A stretch of DNA of 64,000 bases from Halobacillus sp. Marseille-P3879 (GCF_900240285.1 NZ_OESS01000001.1:1426001-1490000); one strand, 5' to 3'; positions 1 to 9,991 are shown, counted from the first letter of the stretch. Notes: generated by a model from the letters alone, not told the origin. Made by a program: numbers and translations.

Positions 1-1054
1 CCAGGACTGGTACTAATAAGAAAAAGGCATTTCCTCCGCCAATGGTATTCAGCATTTCAGCAAAACGGTTGTATTGTTCGCTCTCTGGATCTGCTGAATT
101 AATTCCAAAGAAGAAGGAAATAGCAATAAGGATCCCACCTCCCACAACAAACGGGAGCATGTTGGATACACCATTCATTAAGTGCTTATAAATACCGGTC
201 CGCTGCTTACTGTCTCCTGCGGGTTCTGATCCTCCGCCTTCATGACGGTAGACAGGAGCGTCTTGATTTACAGCTTTAGTGATTAACTCTTTAGGCTCGT
301 GAATCGCTTTTGCTACTGGCACTTCTATTACAGGTTTTCCGTCAAAATCGCTCATATCTACATGAGTATCTGCGGCAACAATAATAGCACTGGCTTCTTC
401 AATATCTTCAGCTTTTAACTTGTTTTTTACTCCACTTGAACCGTTAGTTTGAACTTTAATATCGACGCCCATTTCTTTAGCTGTTTCTTTTAGTTTGTCG
501 GCTGCCATATAAGTGTGCGCGATTCCTGTTGGACAGGCTGTAACAGCAAGAACTTTTCCTGCTGAATCCGTTGATTCTTCTACGTCTTCGTCATTTTCTT
601 CAGCTTCTTTAGCATTAATCGCTTCAATGACGTCATCCTCTGTTTTAGCTGTCTCCAGTTTCTCGCGGAATTTCTTATCCATTAAGAATGAAGAAAGGCT
701 GGAAAGGGTTTCTAAGTGAGCCTGGTTAGCACCTTCTGATGCCGCTATCATGAAAAACAAGTTTGTAGGCTGGCCATCCAGGGATTCGTAATCCAAACCT
801 TCCTGAGATCGACCAAATGCAATAGCTGGCTCTTTAACGGCAGAGGTTTTTGCGTGTGGAATCGCAATCCCTTCGCCAATTCCGGTTGTACTTTGTTGTT
901 CGCGTTCCTCGATTGCCTGCTTATAACCATCGCGGTCATTCAACTTGCCTGCCTGATCAAGTTTGCCAATTAATTCGTCAATCGCTTCAGGTTTTGACGA
1001 AGCCGTCATATTTAATAAAATCGTATCTTTTGTTAATAGATCGGTAATTCTCAT
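1..1054 (-). CDS. fruA: PTS fructose transporter EIIABC (5' part, cut by window edge)
   Basis: This is the N-terminal 351 residues of the fructose-specific phosphotransferase permease, which imports fructose and phosphorylates it to fructose-1-phosphate. Domain order is visible: EIIA (about 1-150, phosphohistidine in GEGIAIPHAKT, His67), an acidic linker, EIIB (about 167-270, phosphocysteine in VTACPTGIAHTYMAA, Cys174), then the start of the membrane EIIC domain from about residue 285 (MNGVSNMLPFVVGGGILIAI). The gene runs off the left edge, so the C-terminus is not seen. Its ATG shares one base with the fruK stop (TAATG), so it is the third gene of a translationally coupled fruR-fruK-fruA operon. 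Recognition is by domain layout and context. Confidence 0.95.
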   Translation of the reverse strand, partial: MRITDLLTKDTILLNMTASSKPEAIDELIGKLDQAGKLNDRDGYKQAIEEREQQSTTGIGEGIAIPHAKTSAVKEPAIAFGRSQEGLDYESLDGQPTNLFFMIAASEGANQAHLETLSSLSSFLMDKKFREKLETAKTEDDVIEAINAKEAEENDEDVEESTDSAGKVLAVTACPTGIAHTYMAADKLKETAKEMGVDIKVQTNGSSGVKNKLKAEDIEEASAIIVAADTHVDMSDFDGKPVIEVPVAKAIHEPKELITKAVNQDAPVYRHEGGGSEPAGDSKQRTGIYKHLMNGVSNMLPFVVGGGILIAISFFFGINSADPESEQYNRFAEMLNTIGGGNAFFLLVPVL

Positions 1055-1983
1055 TATTGACCCTCCTTTATATGAATAGGGGTGATTTCAATCTCGTCCT
1101 TTAATCGTTCTGCATCTTCTTTGTGACATAGATCGTCCTGGAAAGCTGTGGCACTTCCTGCCGCCACGCCGCTAATAAAGGCTTCTTTTATATCTTTACC
1201 GTTATTGATCGAAGCAATAAATCCAGATACTACGGAATCACCGGCGCCTACTGAATTTTTAACCTCACCTTTAGGGACAGTAGCAAACAAATGCTCTTCT
1301 TTGCTGACGTATACTGCCCCTTTTCCTCCCATCGAAACGACCACATGCTCTGTACCCTGTTCAATCAGTTTACTTGCAAAGTAGGCTGCCTGTTCTTTTG
1401 TTTCAATTGTCGTATCGAACAGTTCTCCTAATTCATGATCATTCGGCTTTAAGAAATACACCGGCTTTCCAACTAATTGGCGAAGAGCATCCCCGGATGT
1501 ATCAGCCACAAAAAGGATATTCTTCGAAGAACAGAGATCAGCGACCTGCGAGTAAAAATCCTCAGGCAGGGAAGAAGGTACACTTCCTGCAAGAATGAAT
1601 ATATCGCCTGAATTCAATGATTTAATTTGGTCAAAAAGTGCTTCCAATTGCTCGTCCGTAACCTTTGGGCCGGGTCCGTTAATCTCGGATTCTTGTTCTC
1701 CTTTAAGCTTTACATTAATTCTCGTGTAATCGTTGGTATTTACAAAATGATGATGGATATTTTCTTTCTCCAGGAAGTCTGTTATAAATTGACCAGTAAA
1801 CTGACCAATAAATCCTAAAGCGGTCGTTGATACGCCGAGCCGTTTCATCACCCGTGAAACGTTGATTCCTTTCCCTCCTGGATAGTACATGGCTTTATTC
1901 GCTCTGGTAAGACCTCCTGGATGGAACTCATCTACATGCATGATGTAATCAATAGAAGGATTTAATGTACATGTATAAATCAT
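1054..1983 (-). CDS. fruK: 1-phosphofructokinase
   Basis: This 309-residue PfkB-family kinase converts fructose-1-phosphate to fructose-1,6-bisphosphate in the cytosol, the step after FruA. The N-terminal substrate signature GGKGINVSRV (about residue 37) and the C-terminal PfkB signature with the catalytic base (GAGDSVVSGFIA) are both present, and the length is normal for the family. The ATG overlaps the fruR stop by 4 nt (ATGA) and its own stop overlaps the fruA start, indicating tight translational coupling. The fruR/fruA neighbours distinguish it from tagatose-6-phosphate kinase, its closest relative. Confidence 0.95.
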   Translation of the reverse strand: MIYTCTLNPSIDYIMHVDEFHPGGLTRANKAMYYPGGKGINVSRVMKRLGVSTTALGFIGQFTGQFITDFLEKENIHHHFVNTNDYTRINVKLKGEQESEINGPGPKVTDEQLEALFDQIKSLNSGDIFILAGSVPSSLPEDFYSQVADLCSSKNILFVADTSGDALRQLVGKPVYFLKPNDHELGELFDTTIETKEQAAYFASKLIEQGTEHVVVSMGGKGAVYVSKEEHLFATVPKGEVKNSVGAGDSVVSGFIASINNGKDIKEAFISGVAAGSATAFQDDLCHKEDAERLKDEIEITPIHIKEGQ

Positions 1984-2729
1984 GATGTCACAACCTTTAT
2001 ATTCGTTATTTCTTCGATTTTGTTTACTAACGGTCCATTATAGTTTGTAATAATCTCTGCTTCAGCAATCGTACCAATATGTGAAAAAGTGACTTCATTA
2101 AACTTTGAAGAGTCGATCAGCATGTGTCTTTTTTGAGATAGCGAGAGAGTTGTTTTTTTAACTGCCGCTTCTTCTGGATCAGGTGTAGTATACCCATCAA
2201 CCATGCTTATACCATTGGCTCCCATAAAGCATTGATCAAAACGGTACTGCTTGAGGTTCTGAAGCGCACTGGCACCTACAACAGCTTGTGTCTTTTCTTT
2301 TACAAACCCTCCTAAAACATAAGTCGGGATACTATGAGCTGTTAATGCATTTAAATGCTGTAATCCATTGGTTACGACAGTGATTTTTTTTCCTGTGAGG
2401 TGAGGGATCATCTCATACGTTGTGGTTCCGGCATCTATATAAATAGATTGTCCGTCTCTGACTAACTGAGCAGCTTCTTTAGCAATTAACATTTTCTCGT
2501 GATGATGTTTGGACAGTTTTTCCCCTACGCTTGGCTCTTCGATGGCTGGTTTTCTTATGGAAGCTCCACCATGAATTCTGCGTAATTCCCCATACTGCTC
2601 TAACTGATCTAAGTCCCGGCGGATTGTTGACTCGGAGGCCCCTGTGAAATCGACAAGTTCTTTTAACTTAACGGTGTGCTGTCTGTTTAGAAGATCTAAA
2701 ATAAATCGATGACGTTCAGGAGTAAGCAA
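1980..2729 (-). CDS. fruR: DeoR-family transcriptional repressor of the fructose operon
   Basis: This 249-residue DeoR-family regulator has an N-terminal winged helix-turn-helix (about 1-57; TPERHRFILDLLNRQHTVK, then SESTIRRDLDQLE) and a C-terminal sugar-phosphate sensing domain (AGTTTYEMIPHL; VTNGLQHL; VGASAL). In this family the repressor senses fructose-1-phosphate or a related sugar phosphate and is induced from its own operon. It is the first gene of fruRKA, coupled to fruK by an ATGA overlap. Two repeats of the DeoR-like core TTTGATTGATTT lie upstream on its strand and are candidate operators. The ligand is inferred from the family. Confidence 0.92.
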   Translation of the reverse strand: MLTPERHRFILDLLNRQHTVKLKELVDFTGASESTIRRDLDQLEQYGELRRIHGGASIRKPAIEEPSVGEKLSKHHHEKMLIAKEAAQLVRDGQSIYIDAGTTTYEMIPHLTGKKITVVTNGLQHLNALTAHSIPTYVLGGFVKEKTQAVVGASALQNLKQYRFDQCFMGANGISMVDGYTTPDPEEAAVKKTTLSLSQKRHMLIDSSKFNEVTFSHIGTIAEAEIITNYNGPLVNKIEEITNIKVVTS

Positions 2730-2770
2730 CCAGCTGCCCCCTTTCGTAGAATCTTTAATCTTATTTTAAA

Positions 2771-2852
2771 GTAAGCCCTTACAGAAATCAATCAAAAACA
2801 TTCATGTTCGCCCAAAAACTTTCGTTATTTCTTTCAAAATCAATCAAAGAAG
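2771..2852 (-). promoter_or_regulatory. Candidate FruR operators and cre-like palindrome upstream of fruR
   Basis: Two direct copies of AATCAATCAAA (about 2787-2798 and 2841-2852; TTTGATTGATT on the gene strand) lie upstream of fruR, spaced by about five helical turns. TTGA-containing repeats are typical DeoR-family targets. Next to them GTAAGCCCTTAC (2771-2782) is palindromic and resembles a CcpA cre half-match, though the central CG is missing. Both are pattern matches only. Confidence 0.4.
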
Positions 2853-2941
2853 GCTTGGATTATTATGTAGTTGCCGTGCTCTTTGTTTTGTGCTACATTT
2901 AAAATAGTTTATTGTGCGTCTTTAGGAGGTGTCGGTACATC

Positions 2942-3175
2942 ATGGAAACACTTGCGATTACTTTGCTGGCTATTGATACGATCATCTTAATCGTGCTCGT
3001 CCTCCTGCAATCCGGAAAGAGTGCAGGGTTATCAGGGGCGATTTCTGGTGGTGCTGAGCAGTTGTTCGGAAAACAAAAAGCCAGAGGAATAGATGCGGTC
3101 TTACACAGGGCAACAGTCGTAACGGGAGTATTGTTTTTCGTTCTTGCATTTTTATCAGCTTATATTTTAGGGTAA
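2942..3175 (+). CDS. secG: Preprotein translocase subunit SecG
   Basis: This 77-residue SecG homologue is the small third subunit of the SecYEG protein-conducting channel in the cytoplasmic membrane. It shows the family plan of two transmembrane helices (about 4-22 and 52-76) around a conserved loop with the [24 protein letters not shown] block. The ATG at 2942 is chosen because an AGGAGGT ribosome binding site lies 12 nt upstream; the TTG at 2912 would precede that site. It starts the secG-est-rnr-smpB-ssrA order conserved in Bacillus and is followed by its own terminator. Confidence 0.95.
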   Translation: METLAITLLAIDTIILIVLVLLQSGKSAGLSGAISGGAEQLFGKQKARGIDAVLHRATVVTGVLFFVLAFLSAYILG

Positions 3176-3188
3176 ATTACAACTGTTT

Positions 3189-3213
3189 AAGCCGTGCAGC
3201 CTGCACGGCTTTT
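3189..3213 (+). terminator. Intrinsic terminator after secG
   Basis: An almost perfect 10-bp inverted repeat (AGCCGTGCAG / CTGCACGGCT) with a one-base centre is followed by TTTT, directly after the secG stop. Confidence 0.85.
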
Positions 3214-3356
3214 ATTATTGTTGAAAATCGCCTGGAATATGAAGAGGATTTGGGAACGATAGGAGCACTCTATATAGAAATAGGATTGGCACCAGGCGCC
3301 GGAGGGCATAATTAAAGAGCGCTAATTTTTATCATAGTAAAGGAGAATTGACACAA

Positions 3357-4100
3357 ATGAAAATCAAACAACCAGAACCGTTTACTTTTGAAGGCGGAGA
3401 TAAAGCAGTCCTTTTATTACATGGATTTACAGGCCACTCGGCAGATGTACGTATGCTGGGGCGTTTTTTACAAAAGAAGGGTTATTCCTCTCATGCTCCA
3501 ATCTATCGCGGGCATGGCAAAGAACCAGAAGCGCTTGCTGAGGCAACCCCTGAGCAGTGGTGGAGTGATGTCGTAGATGCCCTAAATCACCTTCGTGAGG
3601 AAGGATATGAAAAAATTGCCGTTGCTGGTTTATCTTTAGGGGGAGTTCTAGGATTAAAACTTGCATATTCTGAGCAGATTAAGGGTATTGTGACAATGTG
3701 CAGTCCTATGTTTTTCGATAACGAAGAGCAGTTGACCCAGGGATTTCGCTTTAAAGCTAAACAGTACAAGCAATTAGAAGGAAAAGATCAAGAGACGATT
3801 CGTCAGGAAGTGGAAGAATTGATGGATGAATCAAAAGATATGTTTAAGCAATTGGGTAACTTCATCACAAGCGTTCATGATGAAATTGATCAAATCTACA
3901 CGCCCACATTTGTTGTTCAAGCTGAACAAGACGAAATGATTAACACAGATAGCGCTACATACATTTATGAGAATGTAGAAGCGGATCACAAAAACATTAA
4001 ATGGTACAAAAACTCTGGCCACGTGATAACGATGGATAAAGAAAAGGAGCAGCTGCATGAAGATATACTCGAATTTCTCGAGTCGCTGGACTGGTCCTAA
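3357..4100 (+). CDS. est: Carboxylesterase of the Est30/YvaK family
   Basis: This 247-residue alpha/beta-hydrolase cleaves short to medium acyl esters; the family includes Geobacillus stearothermophilus Est30 and B. subtilis YvaK. The oxyanion-hole motif LLLHGFTGHSADVR (about 22-35), nucleophile elbow GLSLGG (Ser about 94), an acid in the QAEQDEMIN segment and the catalytic His in NSGHVITMD near the C-terminus are all visible. There is no signal peptide, so it should be cytosolic. ATG 3357 is preferred over TTG 3348 because the AGGAGA ribosome binding site ends only 2 nt before the TTG. It sits between secG and rnr as in other Bacillaceae; the physiological substrate is unknown. Confidence 0.9.
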   Translation: MKIKQPEPFTFEGGDKAVLLLHGFTGHSADVRMLGRFLQKKGYSSHAPIYRGHGKEPEALAEATPEQWWSDVVDALNHLREEGYEKIAVAGLSLGGVLGLKLAYSEQIKGIVTMCSPMFFDNEEQLTQGFRFKAKQYKQLEGKDQETIRQEVEELMDESKDMFKQLGNFITSVHDEIDQIYTPTFVVQAEQDEMINTDSATYIYENVEADHKNIKWYKNSGHVITMDKEKEQLHEDILEFLESLDWS

Positions 4101-4142
4101 AGCAGGTTAGAGTCTTGTTCCTTTAAATAAGGAGGAAAGGTA

Positions 4143-6431
4143 ATGAACCCAGAATTAAAACAACAAATATTACATTATTTTACTGAAGCAGCCTCAAAGC
4201 CTCTTTCTGTTCAAGAGCTGGAAGAGGTCCTGGAACTAAACGACTCTCAAGAAGTAAAAGTGTTGATGAAAGCATTAAATGAATTGGAAGAAGAAGGCGA
4301 ACTAGTGCGCACGCGTAAAAACAGATTTGGACTGCCGGAAAAAATGAATCTGATTCGCGGTAAAATTCAAATGCATGCGAAAGGATTTGCTTTTCTGATC
4401 CCGGATGATGATGCAAAGGACGATGTTTATCTGCATCATTCTGATCTAAACTCAGCAATGAACAATGATAAAGTATTGGTGCGTGTGGAGAAGAGAGATG
4501 AAGAAGGCAATCGTCCTGAAGGTACAGTTATCCGCATTTTAGAAAGGGCCACTACTCGCGTTGTCGGCACATATGAATCCAGCCGTAATTTTGGTTTTGT
4601 TGTTGCTGATGATAAACGGATACCACACGACATTTTTATACCTAAATCTCAGGCAAACGGAGCAGTGGATGGTCATAAAGTAATCGTTGAAATTACTAAA
4701 TTTCCTGAAGAGAGAATGAGTGCAGAAGGAGAAATTGTAGAGATACTAGGCCATAAGAATGATCCTGGTATCGATATTATATCCATTATCCATAAGCATG
4801 GGATAAAAACAGAATTCCCCGAAGAGGTTCTGGCCCAGGCTGGAGAGACCCCGGAGAAGATTTCCGAGGATGAGATCAAAAACCGGCGCGATTTACGGGA
4901 GGAAACGATTGTAACCATTGATGGAGCAGATGCTAAAGATTTAGACGATGCGGTAACCGTAAAAAAACTGGACAATGGCAATTACAAATTGGGTGTTCAT
5001 ATTGCTGATGTAACGTACTACGTGGAAGAGGGCTCACCTATTGATAAAGAAGCAAGAGAACGTGCAACGAGTGTCTATTTAGTTGACCGCGTGATTCCGA
5101 TGATCCCTCACCGCCTTTCGAACGGCATATGTTCATTAAACCCTCAAGTAGACCGTTTAACGCTTTCTTGTGAGATGGAGATCAATGCAGAAGGTGAAAT
5201 TGTAGGTCATGAAATTTTTCAAAGCGTTATTAAGACCAATGAAAGAATGACGTATAAAGATGTCAACTTAATACTGGAAGAAAACGATGAGGAATTAAAG
5301 GAGAAGTATAAAGATCTTGTCCCGATGTTCCAGGAGATGGAAGACCTGGCTGCCACTCTCCGCAAGAAAAGATTTGAAAGAGGGGCAATCGATTTTGATT
5401 TTAAGGAAGCTGGAGTTGTTGTAAACGAGGAAGGAAAGGCAGTAGACGTTAAATTAAGGGAACGGTCTGTGGCTGAACGTCTGATTGAAGAATTTATGCT
5501 GGCGGCTAATGAAACAGTAGCTGAGCATTTTCACTGGATGGACGTCCCGTTTATTCACCGTATTCACGAAGACCCAGATGAATCTAAACTTCAGAATTTC
5601 TTTGAGTTTGTTGCTAATCTCGGTTATTCTGTAAAAGGTTCAGCTGAAAACGTTCACCCACAGGCATTGCAGAATGTGTTGGAATCCGTTAAAGATACAC
5701 ATGAGGAAATGATTATATCAAAACTCATGCTCAGGTCGATGCAGCAGGCTAAATATGATCCACAAAGTCTGGGACACTTTGGTTTATCAACTGAATTCTA
5801 TACTCACTTCACTTCTCCTATACGCCGCTATCCGGATTTAATCGTTCATCGATTAATCCGTACGTATTTAGTAAATAAAGAAATGGATTATCAAACACGG
5901 AAGCATTGGAAGGACCAGCTTCCTGAGATAGCTAAGCATTCGTCTGAAATGGAAAGAGCAGCAGTGGATGCCGAACGGGAAACAGATGATTTGAAAAAAG
6001 CAGAGTATATGGAAGATAAAATTGGAGAAGAGTATGATGGTGTCATCAGCTCTGTTACCAGCTTTGGCTTATTTGTAGAACTGCCAAATACAGTAGAAGG
6101 CTTAGTGCATGTCAGTACGCTGACCGATGATTATTATAATTTCCAGGAAAAGCAGTTTGCTATGATTGGTGAACGTACGGGCAACATCTATCGAATCGGG
6201 GATGAAATTACGATTCGTGTTTCAAATGTGAATCTCGATGAGCGAGTCGTTGATTTCGAAATTGTAGGAATGAAGCCTCGCAAACAAAAAGAGCGCCCTG
6301 CACGGCCGAAACAAATTGATGCGAAAGGTCCGGAGAATAAAAAGAATAAGAAGAAAAAGAAACAAAAAGGGAATAAACCATTTTATCGAAACAAAGGGAT
6401 GCCGAAAAAAGGAAAGAAAAAGAAAAAATAA
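4143..6431 (+). CDS. rnr: Ribonuclease R
   Basis: This 762-residue 3'-5' exoribonuclease degrades structured RNA and works with SmpB/tmRNA on stalled mRNAs, whose genes lie downstream. Domain order: N-terminal winged helix (about 1-65), two cold-shock OB domains (about 70-235), the RNB catalytic domain (about 250-575) with the metal-binding aspartates in [12 protein letters not shown] and the [18 protein letters not shown] block, an S1 domain (about 635-720) and a very lysine-rich tail (after 720). The ATG follows an AAGGAGGAAAGG ribosome binding site. Length and order are normal for RNase R of Bacilli. Confidence 0.96.
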   Translation: MNPELKQQILHYFTEAASKPLSVQELEEVLELNDSQEVKVLMKALNELEEEGELVRTRKNRFGLPEKMNLIRGKIQMHAKGFAFLIPDDDAKDDVYLHHSDLNSAMNNDKVLVRVEKRDEEGNRPEGTVIRILERATTRVVGTYESSRNFGFVVADDKRIPHDIFIPKSQANGAVDGHKVIVEITKFPEERMSAEGEIVEILGHKNDPGIDIISIIHKHGIKTEFPEEVLAQAGETPEKISEDEIKNRRDLREETIVTIDGADAKDLDDAVTVKKLDNGNYKLGVHIADVTYYVEEGSPIDKEARERATSVYLVDRVIPMIPHRLSNGICSLNPQVDRLTLSCEMEINAEGEIVGHEIFQSVIKTNERMTYKDVNLILEENDEELKEKYKDLVPMFQEMEDLAATLRKKRFERGAIDFDFKEAGVVVNEEGKAVDVKLRERSVAERLIEEFMLAANETVAEHFHWMDVPFIHRIHEDPDESKLQNFFEFVANLGYSVKGSAENVHPQALQNVLESVKDTHEEMIISKLMLRSMQQAKYDPQSLGHFGLSTEFYTHFTSPIRRYPDLIVHRLIRTYLVNKEMDYQTRKHWKDQLPEIAKHSSEMERAAVDAERETDDLKKAEYMEDKIGEEYDGVISSVTSFGLFVELPNTVEGLVHVSTLTDDYYNFQEKQFAMIGERTGNIYRIGDEITIRVSNVNLDERVVDFEIVGMKPRKQKERPARPKQIDAKGPENKKNKKKKKQKGNKPFYRNKGMPKKGKKKKK

Positions 6432-6471
6432 TAGAAAGAGGCTGCCCCAAAACTTGCCGATAATAGTAAAT

Positions 6472-6514
6472 AAGGGTTCCGGTCATCGAATTTTCGTGAC
6501 TGGAACCCTTTTGC
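6472..6514 (+). terminator. Intrinsic terminator after rnr
   Basis: AAGGGTTCCGGTCA pairs with TGACTGGAACCCTT across a short AT-rich loop (one G-U pair) and is followed by TTTTG. It is preceded by GAGGCTGCCCCAAAAC, which resembles the ends of a repeat family seen elsewhere in the window. Confidence 0.75.
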
Positions 6515-6843
6515 TGAATTAACCTCCTATTTGGTTTACGGTTTCCGTTTCCAGCCGTGTACTTCTTAAATTCACAGCGAGGAAGGTAAAACCCCCATTC
6601 ATTTTCCCCACACTCTTTGCCCCTCACGGTCATTTCGAGTCAAACATAAATTAGCCTTCAGAAATACAAAAACCGGTTCCACGTCCACCTTGAATTGTGT
6701 AGTAATTTTTATCACATGGTGCTCTTATTTTTACGGCGAATGAAATTGTCAACATCAATGGAGGAGCCCTATAAACCAATGTGGTTTGTAGGGCCCCTCT
6801 CTGTTTTAAAGACGGAGTTTTTTTATCAAGCTTCTTTTTACTA
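6515..6843. other. Intergenic region with a strong inverted repeat
   Basis: No gene is supported here. The only structure is a long inverted repeat at 6761-6800 (AGCCCTATAAACCA / TGGTTTGTAGGGC, flanked by GAGG/CCTC) lying beyond the 3' end of the minus-strand peptidase gene. It lacks a clear T-run on either strand, so it is a possible but non-canonical terminator for that gene. Confidence 0.5.
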
Positions 6844-8040
6844 TTAAATTCCTGGTCGATAAGATGTTTCTGGAATCTCTTCATAGCGTTGTGGATCAAG
6901 CTCATTTACTGAGCCGTCTGCTACACCCTCAATAATTGCTTGTAACCCTGTTTCTACAGCATTAACAAGCATTCCTTTTTTCTTTTGTCCCATGCTTTGT
7001 GTTTGTCCAGTAACTTCAAAAAGAACCGTTCCACTTCCGTTTAAAGCAAAAGAACCTAGCGCCGTACCCGGCAAGTCCAGGCCTTGACTGTACAACGTAA
7101 TATTGTCAAATGGTGAATTTCCCATAGATTGAAGAGCATCATAAGCGGCTAAATTTAGCTGACGGGAGAAATCGTAGTCATAGTTGTCTTCGTACTCTGT
7201 ATATTTAGCACCTGCTTCGCTTGAAGGATCAGGCACGAACTGTCCAGATAACGACAATGTGACAGGATCTGACGTCCCTTCCACGTAATAAAGTCCCTGG
7301 TGATGTAAGTCTACAAATACATCGACTTTACCGAATTCGTCTTCTAATCCTTTATACACATCTCGAACGGTTTGAGCTTCAGGAGTGATATACCAACCGG
7401 GTTCTGAAGAAGAACCAGGCACATCATCTGGTTCAGGAGTGTAGTCTAAGTCTGGATTGAAATCTCGGTTTACATCAAACCCAGGTTGAGAAGAATAGTC
7501 ATCTCCTTGCAAGGAGGAAGAATAGAAGTTCCACGTCGGACCATCTGCTCCCTCTAATTGAGGGAAGTCTTGTAGAACTTCATCCCACGACATGGCATTT
7601 CCGCGACGATCGAGTTCTGAAGCATCTGGGTTCATTTTAGGCAGCGTAACAAGCGTAACCTCTTCGAGCAAGGCTCTTACATCAGGAGAGCTGCTGGACC
7701 CTAAATGCTGAAGTAAATTTAAAATTGCCTCTGTCCCTGTTTTCTCATTGCCGTGTATTTCACTTTCGATTAAAATGACACGATCTCCCTCACCGACACG
7801 TGCCTGATGAATGTCTCGGCCGTTGTTGGATTGTCCTACAACTTCAACATCTACACGCCCCTGGCTTGATTGTTCAATCTTCTCAAGTTTCTTACCAAGC
7901 TGTTCATAGTCCGTAAAACCAGAGCTGTTGTAGTTTTGCTGATCAGGTGTACCTGGGTGGTTACCTGCTGCATATGTTGGCATTGCTAAACTTGTACAAA
8001 GGGCTAGAGTACTGACAAAAGTGAATACTTTATTCCTCAT
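6844..8040 (-). CDS. Secreted M14-family zinc carboxypeptidase
   Basis: This 398-residue exported metallopeptidase trims C-terminal residues from peptides outside the cell. The N-terminus is a Sec signal peptide (MRNKVFTFVSTLALCTSLAMPTYAAG, probable cleavage after TYA). M14 zinc ligands are visible as HGNE (His-x-x-Glu, in ESEIHGNEKTG) and a later His in VDLHHQG, with the catalytic Glu in VLFEVTGQ. The mature protein is strongly acidic, as expected for an exported protein of a halophile. ATG 8040 has a GAGGAG site 8 nt upstream; GTG 8049 would overlap that site. The gene is monocistronic and its substrate is unknown. Confidence 0.88.
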   Translation of the reverse strand: MRNKVFTFVSTLALCTSLAMPTYAAGNHPGTPDQQNYNSSGFTDYEQLGKKLEKIEQSSQGRVDVEVVGQSNNGRDIHQARVGEGDRVILIESEIHGNEKTGTEAILNLLQHLGSSSSPDVRALLEEVTLVTLPKMNPDASELDRRGNAMSWDEVLQDFPQLEGADGPTWNFYSSSLQGDDYSSQPGFDVNRDFNPDLDYTPEPDDVPGSSSEPGWYITPEAQTVRDVYKGLEDEFGKVDVFVDLHHQGLYYVEGTSDPVTLSLSGQFVPDPSSEAGAKYTEYEDNYDYDFSRQLNLAAYDALQSMGNSPFDNITLYSQGLDLPGTALGSFALNGSGTVLFEVTGQTQSMGQKKKGMLVNAVETGLQAIIEGVADGSVNELDPQRYEEIPETSYRPGI

Positions 8041-8280
8041 GTTTTCCACTCCTCAAATTTTGTTGTCTAGACCACTTCAACAATGAATATTAGACTTCCT
8101 TTTATTTTGAGGAAAATAATAACAAGTGACTAGATAAGGGTAGGTGATTAGAAGGGGAGAGTGTTAAATTTTTAGGACGATAGTACTGGATCGACGAGAT
8201 TGAAATTTTGGGTTAAATGACACAAAAAAGGTTGAACAATCATCATAATGACTCTTATTAAAGTCAATTCAGATGATTTA

Positions 8281-8445
8281 TGTGTCAGGAAAGGATTTTT
8301 ACCTTCGCTTCTCCAAAATACTTCCCTTTTCTTAGGAACGGACTCAGATTTCTCGAAAAGCTAAGAGCACATCCTGCGGGAGCTTCGACTCGCGCTGTTA
8401 TCAAATGAGTCTTAAGCATTTTGATTACGCTAATGCTCTCCTTTT
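8281..8445 (-). repeat. Diverged copy A of a dispersed ~275-bp intergenic repeat
   Basis: Read on the minus strand, this segment aligns with the repeats at 34728-35002 and 42484-42758. It shares the block GCGTARTCAAAATGCTTAAG, then GAGTCGAA..TCCCGCAGGA..GCTCTT, then TTTTG..GAGCGAWGGT.AAAATCCTTTC. It is more diverged than the other two and seems to lack their outer ends. The rest of the 8041-8482 gap shows nothing else clear. Confidence 0.75.
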
Positions 8446-8482
8446 AAACGAGTTGAATTTTTCATTTGTTTTTGACTCCTCC

Positions 8483-9346
8483 TTATGTCCATGAACCATA
8501 TAACATCCAGGGCTTCTGCACGTCGTAAGGAGTAAGATCAGGGATGTTTCTAAATCCCTGGTCTGAAAAATCAATCCAGCACCCGGTGTTTTGCGGGTTT
8601 TGGTGCCAATGTTGGAGAACGGTTTCAAAGAATCCGGGCTGTTCATAATGGTCATTCCAGAAATACTTGACATGGGAGTAATCATGCTTTTTTTGATCAT
8701 TTTTAATAAGTACTACTCGAGAATGTGATGAGTTCATGTATAAATGAGCATCGGCTAAATATTGATTGGTGAAGAAGGCCTCATCGTATGGGAAAGGGTA
8801 ATAACACTCATATGGGAATAATCCTAACTCGTTATTGTTTAGACTAGAAAGAATTTCACGTTTTTTCTGTGTGTCGGTTACTTCTTCCCATAAAAAACCT
8901 GGGGTGTGTTGAGTTAACGCTTGCTGATTAATTAATGTTAAGTAGTGAGTGACTTTCCATGGAGCGAGACCTGCTTTTTCAAGCAAGCGCCTTGCTGAGA
9001 GATTGTGGACTTGGGTGTTCGCTCCCATCCACTTCACTGTATTCAGCTTTTTAATATGGTCTGTGACGTGTGCAAGGAGTTCAGTTGCGTACCCCTGTGC
9101 TTGATACCGCAGGTCACTGCGCAGCCGGCCGATCATCGCAAACTGGCATTGTCCAAACAGGCTGTAGCCAGCAATAGAAATTAACTGTTTCTGTTTAAAG
9201 AGTCCAAACAATTTTTGTGTCGGTGATTCCATTAAACGATCGAAGATATGAATGACATAATCGTCTTTAATCCCTGTTTTCATTCTTTCTAAAGCAGGTA
9301 AGTCTTCTGGTGTTAATTGACGGACTTGAAGAAGTTGCTTCTCCAT
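8483..9346 (-). CDS. GNAT-family N-acetyltransferase
   Basis: This 287-residue cytosolic protein has a GNAT acetyltransferase fold in its first half: LEKAGLAPWK near residue 150 is the usual C-terminal GNAT helix-strand and RYQAQGYATELL is the acetyl-CoA binding region (Q/RxxGxG/A variant). The second half, about 130 residues with several aromatic clusters, has no motif I recognise, so the protein is larger than a simple GNAT. ATG 9346 follows GGAGGAGCTTAATTAC; more upstream in-frame starts lack such a site. It is a single gene; the acceptor substrate cannot be inferred. Confidence 0.7.
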   Translation of the reverse strand: MEKQLLQVRQLTPEDLPALERMKTGIKDDYVIHIFDRLMESPTQKLFGLFKQKQLISIAGYSLFGQCQFAMIGRLRSDLRYQAQGYATELLAHVTDHIKKLNTVKWMGANTQVHNLSARRLLEKAGLAPWKVTHYLTLINQQALTQHTPGFLWEEVTDTQKKREILSSLNNNELGLFPYECYYPFPYDEAFFTNQYLADAHLYMNSSHSRVVLIKNDQKKHDYSHVKYFWNDHYEQPGFFETVLQHWHQNPQNTGCWIDFSDQGFRNIPDLTPYDVQKPWMLYGSWT

Positions 9347-9491
9347 GTAATTAAGCTCCTCCATTTTATGTATTTTCAAAAAGTATATTCTCATATTCAT
9401 TCTCCCAATTCTATCAAAATAACCTCGTCAAAATTGGATTAGTCTTTCATTTTTGTTACAATAAATAAAGCTGAAATAGGAGGAAACCGCT

Positions 9492-9956
9492 ATGCCACGA
9501 GGTCAAGGAAAAACTATCGCACAAAATAAAAAAGCCGGACATGATTATTTTATAGAAGAAACCTTTGAAGCAGGAATTGTCTTACAGGGGACAGAAATAA
9601 AAGCGATTCGAGCCGGAAGGGTAAACTTAAAAGAGAGCTTTGCCCGTATCAGTAAAGGGGAAGTCTTTATTCACAACATGCACATTGCTCACTATGAGCA
9701 GGGCAATATTTATAACCATGAACCGACCCGAAGCCGTAAATTGCTGCTGCACCGAAAAGAAATTAATCAACTTATCGGAGCAACTCAGCAAAAAGGATAC
9801 GCCTTAGTGCCGTTAAAGCTGTACATTAAAAACGGTGTAGCTAAGCTTCTGATTGGGCTTGGCCGCGGTAAAAAGAAATATGACAAGCGTGAAGATCTAA
9901 AACAAAAGCAAGTGAAGCGTGAGATCGACCGCGCGATAAAAGACAGCCTTAGGTAA
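9492..9956 (+). CDS. smpB: SsrA-binding protein SmpB
   Basis: This 154-residue partner of tmRNA recruits it to stalled ribosomes for trans-translation. The hallmark blocks are present: [24 protein letters not shown] is split here by position (about residues 12-36), followed by [39 protein letters not shown] and a basic C-terminal tail ([12 protein letters not shown]...KREIDRAIK) that enters the mRNA channel. The start follows AGGAGG. It is immediately upstream of its RNA partner ssrA, as in most Firmicutes. Confidence 0.97.
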   Translation: MPRGQGKTIAQNKKAGHDYFIEETFEAGIVLQGTEIKAIRAGRVNLKESFARISKGEVFIHNMHIAHYEQGNIYNHEPTRSRKLLLHRKEINQLIGATQQKGYALVPLKLYIKNGVAKLLIGLGRGKKKYDKREDLKQKQVKREIDRAIKDSLR

Positions 9957-9963
9957 CGCGGGG

Positions 9964-9991
9964 TTGAAATTTACTGTGTTTGTGATATAAT
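9964..9991 (+). promoter_or_regulatory. Promoter of ssrA (tmRNA)
   Basis: TTGAAA (9964-9969) and TATAAT (9986-9991) are separated by 16 bp, just after the smpB stop and about 58 bp before the mature tmRNA 5' end. This fits a primary transcript that is later trimmed by RNase P. Confidence 0.7.

Noticed and set aside
6208-6633. 141-codon minus-strand frame at the end of rnr
   Set aside because: It overlaps the Lys-rich end of rnr and its terminator; the sequence is not protein-like and has no ribosome binding site.
8041-8049. GTG 8049 as start of the M14 peptidase
   Set aside because: The GTG directly abuts the GAGGAG site; ATG 8040 has correct spacing and begins a normal signal peptide.
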